Virus record (IMG/VR): IMGVR_UViG_3300037826_000038
Span: 1 to 64,000 of that record
Strand: one strand, 5' to 3'
Origin: a virus
Length of the DNA: 64,000 nucleotides
Both the position numbers and the translations under genes were made by a program. Below, one piece after another: positions 59,794 through 64,000 of the stretch (position 1 is the stretch's first letter; each line of letters begins with the position of its first letter). The notes under the pieces were generated by a model, which was given only the letters and a program-made list of their open reading frames with translations, ran no database searches and had not been told where the DNA came from.

Positions 59794-60869
59794 GTAAAAT
59801 CTACCTACTGCAGAATGTGTACGAAGCCGCTATCGAGCGTCTTAGATTCGTCAGAGAAAACTTCGATCGCGTTGTTGTTGCCTTCAGCGGCGGCAAAGAT
59901 TCAACGCTAACACTGCACTTGGCCATGGAGGTATTCAGTGATTTCACGGTCTACTTCTGGGACAAGGAAAGCAACTTGATCTCCACGGCGGACTTTATTC
60001 GTGATATATTCGATACTCTCTCTGGGCGGGTCGAACCTTATTGGTTCGCGCTTCCATTTAGGATGCGCAACGCACTAAGCGTTTATGAACCGTATTGGTA
60101 CTGTTGGGACCCCTCATGTGTTGACCGCTGGATCTATCAGCCACCAGACCGTTCGTATGTCTATATGAGAGATCGAAATATTCTGTCTTCATATGGATAC
60201 AACCCCGATCGGCATAATTTATATCGGCTCTTCGCAGAACATATTAGCGAGCGCGGAAAATACAGAACCGCTATTCTCGTCGGCTTGCGCACCGACGAGT
60301 CACTGAATCGCTTCCGGGCAGTCACCAAAAACCCACAAATGGGAAAAACATGGATGACAAAAACGGACGCAGATGGCAACAACTGTTTCAATGTGTATCC
60401 GGTTTATGATTGGTCCTTCGGTGATGTCTGGACCTATATCGCTGAGAACAATGTCCCCTACGCGCCTGTTTATGACCAAATGCACAAAGCTGGTATTTAC
60501 AAACGCAATATGCGGATTTCGCAATCTTTCTGTGACGTTAGCAAAAAGGGACTGCCGGCAATTCGAGAAATCGAGCCCGAGTCTTTTGCGAGGTTCGCGC
60601 AACGCGTCGCCGGTGTGAACTCGCTTACCCATGTTGACCTCGAAGAAGTTATCAAGGCGGCAGAAGGTATAAGTTACGATTTCCTTTTGCAGCTTTACCC
60701 TGCTGATGTACGAGAAGAAGTTGAGACTAGGCTTGAACGCAGCCCCACGCTCGATGGAGAAGACCGTAATGTTATTCGTGCGTTGCTCAACAATGACATC
60801 CGCCTGAAACGGGTAAATCGTTCTCGGCGCAATGGGGCAGCGGTTAAGGAGAAATATAGTAACCTATAG
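59790..60869 (+). CDS. IbrA-like PAPS-reductase-family enzyme (DUF3440)
   Basis: 359 residues, GTG start overlapping the upstream TGA. 'VVVAFSGGKDSTLTLHLA' (PP-loop, SGGKDS 33-38), 'WFALPFRMRNALSVYEPYWYCWDP', 'ILVGLRTDESLNRFRAV', 'VYPVYDWSFGDVW' and 'ISQSFCDVSKKGLPAIREIEPESFARFAQRVAG' match IbrA/DUF3440. The domain binds an adenylyl nucleotide and resembles PAPS reductase and DndC. The reaction in IbrAB systems is not settled. Confidence 0.8.
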   Translation: MSKIYLLQNVYEAAIERLRFVRENFDRVVVAFSGGKDSTLTLHLAMEVFSDFTVYFWDKESNLISTADFIRDIFDTLSGRVEPYWFALPFRMRNALSVYEPYWYCWDPSCVDRWIYQPPDRSYVYMRDRNILSSYGYNPDRHNLYRLFAEHISERGKYRTAILVGLRTDESLNRFRAVTKNPQMGKTWMTKTDADGNNCFNVYPVYDWSFGDVWTYIAENNVPYAPVYDQMHKAGIYKRNMRISQSFCDVSKKGLPAIREIEPESFARFAQRVAGVNSLTHVDLEEVIKAAEGISYDFLLQLYPADVREEVETRLERSPTLDGEDRNVIRALLNNDIRLKRVNRSRRNGAAVKEKYSNL

Positions 60870-60875
60870 GAGGTT

Positions 60876-61340
60876 ATGATGCGACCTATTAAGGAGAAGA
60901 AACTTGTTGTCGTCGTGGGACCACCCGGTAGCGGGAAAACCACAATTCTTGACGATTATCCGGGATACGTTCGCTTCGACAACGACAGGATCATCGAGGC
61001 ACTATGGGGGGAGTTGAAGTATCATCCCCGTATCAAGAGAATGGCCAAGGGGATGGTGCGTGAGGGCATGCGCAGAGCGATGGAGTACGGGATCGCGATG
61101 GCGACCCCTATCAGCGGGCGAACAAAACAAGATCGTGCGAAAATCGTCAAACCAATCCGGTCGGCAGGCTATGAGGTTACCATGGTGCGAGCGACGACAC
61201 CGGCGGACGAGTGTCTTGCGCGATGCAAAGCGGATGAAAATAGACCGAAAACCACAAATTGGGAACCGATCATTGACCGGTGGTTCCGTGTCTTCGAACC
61301 TGTTGAGGCTGATGAGTGCGATACCTACATTGAGGTCTAG
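60876..61340 (+). CDS. P-loop nucleotide/polynucleotide kinase-like protein
   Basis: 154 residues. 'LVVVVGPPGSGKTTILDDYPGYVRFDNDRI' is a Walker A followed by a short 'FDNDRI' strand, as in AAA_33/PNK-type kinases. 'REGMRRAMEYGIAMATPISGRTKQDRAKIV' and 'VRATTPADECLARCKADENRP' fit that family. Could phosphorylate a nucleic-acid end, a nucleotide or APS; the sequence cannot decide. TAGGAGG precedes it. Last cassette gene. Confidence 0.7.
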   Translation: MMRPIKEKKLVVVVGPPGSGKTTILDDYPGYVRFDNDRIIEALWGELKYHPRIKRMAKGMVREGMRRAMEYGIAMATPISGRTKQDRAKIVKPIRSAGYEVTMVRATTPADECLARCKADENRPKTTNWEPIIDRWFRVFEPVEADECDTYIEV

Positions 61341-61398
61341 TAGATAGGGAAGTCTCCCATCCCCTAACAAACACTTAACAGACCAAAAAGGAGGCACC

Positions 61399-61440
61399 AT
61401 GCCGAAAGCAAACGAGCTCGCCCAGCACCTGCCCGTCCTT
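61399..61440 (+). other. Leader reading frame after a strong ribosome site
   Basis: AAAAAGGAGG precedes ATG 61399 ('MPKANELAQHLPVL...'). No stop occurs: the frame passes through the terminator and operator and joins the next gene in frame at 61519. Either the stump of a lost gene or a translated leader affecting the terminator. Confidence 0.4.
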
Positions 61441-61451
61441 ACACCCACTAA

Positions 61452-61483
61452 CCGGAACCTGTTAAACGCAGGTTCCGGTTTTT
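61452..61483 (+). terminator. Rho-independent terminator
   Basis: Perfect 10-bp stem CCGGAACCTG/CAGGTTCCGG with loop TTAAACG, then TTTTT; directly followed by operator copy 8. Confidence 0.9.
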
Positions 61484-61501
61484 GGTTTATGTACGTAAAC
61501 C
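61484..61501 (+). promoter_or_regulatory. Palindromic operator-like element, copy 8
   Basis: GGTTTA-TGTACG-TAAACC, six bases before GGGAGG of the next gene. Confidence 0.7.
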
Positions 61502-61518
61502 ATACACCGGGAGGTAAC

Positions 61519-62157
61519 ATGCAGACGTTTCTACCGTACGAGGATTTCGAGCAGAGCGCACGAGTGCTTGACAACAGACGCCTAGGCAAACAGATCACCG
61601 AGGTCGATCAGATTCTTGACCGTCTGGAAAGCCCCAGTATGCCCCACGCTTGGCGCAACCACCCCACGGTCAAGATGTGGGTTGGACACGCCGGCACACT
61701 GGTTGACTACGGGATCGAGATGTATGCTGAATGGCAGGACCGGCTATCCAAGGGGGAACGGGGTGGGGTGATGGAACACAAGTCTGGCGAACATATCCTT
61801 GACCAACACCTTACCTACTGGGACGGTTGCCAGTACAGAAACCCGCCGTGGCTGGGGGACCCCGCGTTCCACAAAGCCCACCGAGGGGCGCTTCTGTGGA
61901 AGGGATTGATGGACAAGACCTACGGACGGCTCAAGGAGAAGCTCCCCCAGGGAACCACCGCCGCGCAATGGCTTAGGGACCACGGCTACAACAAAAAGCA
62001 CCGCTGGACCGAGGTCGATTACAACCGGGCGTGCCGGTACATTGGAACCACGGTCACGCTTGGGATGACGTACTATGGGCTTGTGTTTGCCGACTGGGAC
62101 AGCATGCTGGTTGCGGACGACAGTGGCAGCCTCCCGTATGTCTGGCCGGTGTCCTAA
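61519..62157 (+). CDS. Pyrimidine-dimer-glycosylase-like/MSMEG_6728 family protein
   Basis: 212 residues from ATG 61519 after GGGAGG. 'MQTFLPYEDFEQSARVLDNRRLGKQITEVDQIL' and 'AWRNHPTVKMWVGHAGTLVDYGI' are the family signature. Annotated as pyrimidine dimer DNA glycosylase-like, with distant T4 DenV resemblance. Likely repairs phage DNA or acts on modified bases. The C-terminal half is less conserved. Confidence 0.75.
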   Translation: MQTFLPYEDFEQSARVLDNRRLGKQITEVDQILDRLESPSMPHAWRNHPTVKMWVGHAGTLVDYGIEMYAEWQDRLSKGERGGVMEHKSGEHILDQHLTYWDGCQYRNPPWLGDPAFHKAHRGALLWKGLMDKTYGRLKEKLPQGTTAAQWLRDHGYNKKHRWTEVDYNRACRYIGTTVTLGMTYYGLVFADWDSMLVADDSGSLPYVWPVS

Positions 62158-62189
62158 TAGTTTGTATACCTAACAGAAAGGATAGAACA

Positions 62190-62771
62190 ATGGCAGCTCC
62201 GACGGTTCAAGAAGTGCGAGCACATCACGAGCAGTACCCACTTGTCGATAACGATGGCTTTGATTGCGGTTGTGTATGGCTCGCCACTGACACCCGCCGA
62301 GGTATCCCCGCACTGGTGAGGCTCAAAGTCGATGAGGGACAGGTCGCGCTCCACAACGGTCTGTCGTTTTGGCAGCCCTTGAATGAGTTAGTCTGGGTAG
62401 AGCATACTGTCTTTATGCCCTGCACCCCAGAGGGACGCCCGTTGTACCTAATGGAAGAGAATCTAATCCTGCGCGAGAAATACGAGGGATTAGCGCGCAA
62501 GACCGAGGGGTTGGTGAACGAGAAAGTCAACCTCCAACACCAGCTACGGGTGCAGGGTGATGTATTACTGGATGCAACCCCACGCACACAGCCACAGAGG
62601 TTTGTTGAGCTTTCACATGGTGATTTTATTAACCTTTCGGCGGTGGCTTATGTTAATGTTTGGGGTGAAGACGCTTTGACAATCTACTGGAACCATGGAC
62701 CGGGCGACGAGATAGACTGTGATTTCGTTGGTAACGATGCTACGAAAATCTTAGAAGCCCTGCGGGTTTGA
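62190..62771 (+). CDS. Unknown 193-aa protein
   Basis: ATG 62190 after AAAGGATAG. Beta-rich N-terminal half, a coiled-coil stretch (about 107-130, 'LREKYEGLARKTEGLVNEKV') and a small C-terminal domain. No family recognised. The promoter at 62768 begins within its stop codon. Confidence 0.6.
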   Translation: MAAPTVQEVRAHHEQYPLVDNDGFDCGCVWLATDTRRGIPALVRLKVDEGQVALHNGLSFWQPLNELVWVEHTVFMPCTPEGRPLYLMEENLILREKYEGLARKTEGLVNEKVNLQHQLRVQGDVLLDATPRTQPQRFVELSHGDFINLSAVAYVNVWGEDALTIYWNHGPGDEIDCDFVGNDATKILEALRV

Positions 62772-62796
62772 CACCGTGTCCTTTTAATGGTACAAT
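62768..62796 (+). promoter_or_regulatory. Sigma-70 promoter
   Basis: TTGACA, 17 bases, TACAAT. Transcription would start near 62803, immediately before the structured stretch. Confidence 0.8.
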
Positions 62797-62802
62797 GAGA
62801 TC

Positions 62803-62990
62803 ACAGTGACGGAGGGGTGGCGCCCTCGGAGTTGAGGTCACATCCGGCAAACGGGAAGAGGCAAAGGGGTATGATATGACGCAGTTAGCAGACAAGCGGT
62901 TTGTTGTAGGGCGTTCTCCTATTCCCGGGGAACATGCCACGTTCCTCCTTTTGCAGGAGGGCGCTCTACAACAAATCGCTTTTTTGTTTT
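62803..62990 (+). ncRNA. Candidate structured RNA ending in a long terminator hairpin
   Basis: From the promoter start: GTGAC (62806) pairs with GTCAC (62837), enclosing GAGGG/CCCTC; TCCG/CGGG forms a small hairpin; then an 18-bp stem GCGGTTTGTTGTAGGGCG (62896-62913) pairs with 62962-62979 and carries two apical hairpins (GTTC..GAAC; CTCC..GGAG), followed by six T. Resembles a stand-alone small RNA gene of about 185 nt. The same stretch also codes the 38-aa frame at 62876. The role is unknown; it may control the HNH gene behind it. Confidence 0.5.
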
Positions 62991-62992
62991 AG
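62876..62992 (+). CDS. Possible 38-aa peptide overlapping the structured RNA
   Basis: ATG 62876 lies six bases after AAAGGGG; the peptide begins 'MTQLADKRFVVGRSP' and stops at TAG 62990, inside the ribosome site of the HNH gene. Its codons span both arms of the long stem, so the frame may be incidental. If translated, ribosomes would open the hairpin and affect termination. Confidence 0.35.
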   Translation: MTQLADKRFVVGRSPIPGEHATFLLLQEGALQQIAFLF

Positions 62993-63001
62993 GAGGTTGA
63001 C

Positions 63002-63373
63002 TTGACAAACAAATCGTATTGGCAGAAGTTTGGTAGAAAGGTGGCTCTGATTGGCGGGGGAATGAAATGTTATTATTGTGAAGCTAGAGTTCTCAGAGGT
63101 GATACCGTTCACCAAATGATTACCCATCTTCACATCATTCGAGACCTCGGTATGATTCCCCACATAATATGCAAAGAACTAGAGAGGTCCTTGAGAATGC
63201 GTATAGCAACGATTGATCACGTTATACCTATAAGCAAAGGAGGTTCAGAAACCGATTTGGATAACATGGTTGTGGCTTGTCATAGGTGTAATACCTGGAA
63301 AGGATCAGCTGATTGGAGTAGGTTTATAAACAAGAAGGGTAGTATGAAAGGACATGACCATGGCGATCTATAA
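63002..63373 (+). CDS. HNH endonuclease
   Basis: 123 residues, TTG start five bases after AGGAGG. 'CYYCEARV' and 'CHRCNTWKG' are the zinc-binding Cys pairs around the HNH core 'IDHVIPISKGGSETDLDNMVVACHRC'. Could be a free-standing homing nuclease. Overlaps the initiator gene by 14 bases. Confidence 0.8.
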   Translation: MTNKSYWQKFGRKVALIGGGMKCYYCEARVLRGDTVHQMITHLHIIRDLGMIPHIICKELERSLRMRIATIDHVIPISKGGSETDLDNMVVACHRCNTWKGSADWSRFINKKGSMKGHDHGDL

Positions 63374-64000
63374 GAACCGAGTCACCCGCGAATTTGCTCA
63401 GATACGTAACGATCTACTAGCCGACCCCAGTTTGTCCTTCAAGGCCAAGGGAATCCTGTCTTACCTGCTCAGTCGTCCCCCAACCTGGGAAGCGTGTATA
63501 TCTGACATCGTGAACCGAGCCACCGATGGCATTCACGCAGTGCGGTCAGGGTTGGACGAGCTGGAGGAGCAGGGATTCATTATTCGCTCCCAACTGCGTG
63601 ATGATGAAGGCCGTTTCTCGGGATTCCAGTTTGACGTGTACGACGCCCCACAACCCCAGGACAACCGCACAACCCCGCAGGACAGAACCCGGACCGTTTT
63701 AAGGAAACCTGATAACGGGAAACCCGTTAACGGGGATTCACACCCTAATAATACTGACTCTACTAATACTGATTCTACTAACACTAAAAGAACAGGGGCT
63801 TCGCCCGGCATTTCTCCCGGCGAGGGCTTAGCTCCCCAAGACGACACCCCCATCCAAGCCAGCGACATGCTCACCCAGGAGGGACGGGACCGCATTTTGG
63901 AGAACCACTGGGGCAAGTGGGGACAGACCGACGAGGGAGACCCACTCGACCAAGCCTACCTTGATCTCCTAGATCGGTGTGACACATTAGCCAGCTACAA
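63360..64000 (+). CDS. Replication-initiator-like HTH protein, 3' end outside the window
   Basis: ATG 63360. The first 95 residues ('SLSFKAKGILSYLLSRPPTWEACISDIVNRATDGIHAVRSGLDELEEQGFIIR') form the winged HTH of phage replication proteins (DnaD/O-type). A low-complexity linker rich in Asn, Thr and Ser follows ('NNTDSTNTDSTNTK'), then a second domain cut by the window end. It probably recruits the helicase at an origin, which may be within this gene. Confidence 0.7.
   Translation, partial: MAIYKNRVTREFAQIRNDLLADPSLSFKAKGILSYLLSRPPTWEACISDIVNRATDGIHAVRSGLDELEEQGFIIRSQLRDDEGRFSGFQFDVYDAPQPQDNRTTPQDRTRTVLRKPDNGKPVNGDSHPNNTDSTNTDSTNTKRTGASPGISPGEGLAPQDDTPIQASDMLTQEGRDRILENHWGKWGQTDEGDPLDQAYLDLLDRCDTLASY
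63713..63785 (+). repeat. Repeats inside the initiator gene (origin candidate)
   Basis: TAACGGG/CCCGTTA hairpin with loop AAA (63713-63729) and a further TAACGGG, then two 15-bp repeats TAATACTGA(C/T)TCTAC (63749-63763, 63764-63778) and a partial third. AT-rich relative to its neighbours. Iteron-like layout as in lambdoid O genes. Confidence 0.45.

Noticed and set aside
59790-60869. QueC (7-cyano-7-deazaguanine synthase)
   Set aside because: Shares the SGGKDS loop, but the whole sequence follows IbrA/DUF3440 and lacks the QueC zinc site.
60876-61340. APS kinase supplying PAPS to the sulfotransferases
   Set aside because: The P-loop and following motifs fit polynucleotide/nucleotide kinases at least as well; no specific APS-binding motif was recognised, and the gene is 20 kb from the sulfotransferases.
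62803-63373. HEARO/IsrB-type guide RNA with HNH ORF
   Set aside because: The HNH protein is only 123 aa without the IscB/IsrB domains, and the RNA stems do not show that architecture as far as I can judge.
1-64000. Integrase, attachment site, tRNA genes
   Set aside because: No tyrosine or serine recombinase motif and no cloverleaf-forming stretch noticed; absence elsewhere in the genome cannot be judged from this window.

Overview
The window is part of a tailed double-stranded DNA bacteriophage genome. Terminase, portal, prohead protease/scaffold, major capsid, connector, tail-tube, chaperone, tape-measure (about 900 aa) and Dit/hub genes lie in the order usual for a long-tailed siphovirus. 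No integrase, rRNA or tRNA gene was seen. Host is uncertain. The promoters match the ordinary bacterial sigma-70 consensus, so the host RNA polymerase is probably used. An exported-protein-like leader with a YLPxV motif and several protein styles recall Chloroflexota, but this is only a weak inference. The window has no DNA polymerase and is open at both ends: it begins inside a gene and ends inside a replication-initiator-like gene.

Layout. (1) 1-9.4 kb, plus strand: small early/middle genes, a methyltransferase-like protein, a coiled-coil protein, a Ycf46-like AAA+ ATPase with its DUF1257 (Ycf35) and DUF2997 partners, a RuvC-like resolvase and a membrane-anchored barrel protein. (2) 9.6-46.6 kb, minus strand: the late block, transcribed right to left from a promoter at 46.65 kb. 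Its order is holin-like, ParB-like, QueF-like, queuosine-precursor transporter, TerS, TerL, portal, zinc ribbon, ChaB/MuF-like, glycosyltransferase, two sulfotransferases, protease/scaffold, capsid, double glycosyltransferase fusion, two membrane proteins, connectors, LRR and chitin-binding-like proteins, secreted subtilisin, tail genes, fibres and an 1103-aa glycosidase/C39-peptidase protein. A small plus-strand gene interrupts it at 37.3 kb. (3) 46.7-64 kb, plus strand: small regulatory genes, a DEDD exonuclease, ThyX, a Gp37/Gp68-like protein, membrane proteins, an accessory cassette (SNF2 helicase, HTH, IbrB-like ParB, half-size SNF2 relative, IbrA-like PAPS-reductase-family enzyme, P-loop kinase), a DNA glycosylase-like protein, a candidate structured RNA, an HNH nuclease and the initiator.

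Regulation is unusually readable. Eight copies of a GGTTTA-N6-TAAACC palindrome, most directly behind a rho-independent terminator, sit just before ribosome sites of plus-strand genes. Near-perfect sigma-70 promoters with a nested GGCAATTT-GTG-AAATTGCC operator occur at 46.8 and 54.1 kb, with a decayed third copy at 37.2 kb. Two minus-strand promoters of the form TTGCGW-17-TAWACT drive the late genes.

The strongest candidates for undescribed biology are: the glycosyltransferase plus two sulfotransferases inside the head genes (virion glycan sulfation?); the IbrAB/SNF2 cassette; the Ycf46/Ycf35/DUF2997 module, with three neighbouring proteins sharing one C-terminal tail; the QueF-like/transporter/ParB trio; the repeated terminator-palindrome cassette; and the structured RNA at 62.8 kb.
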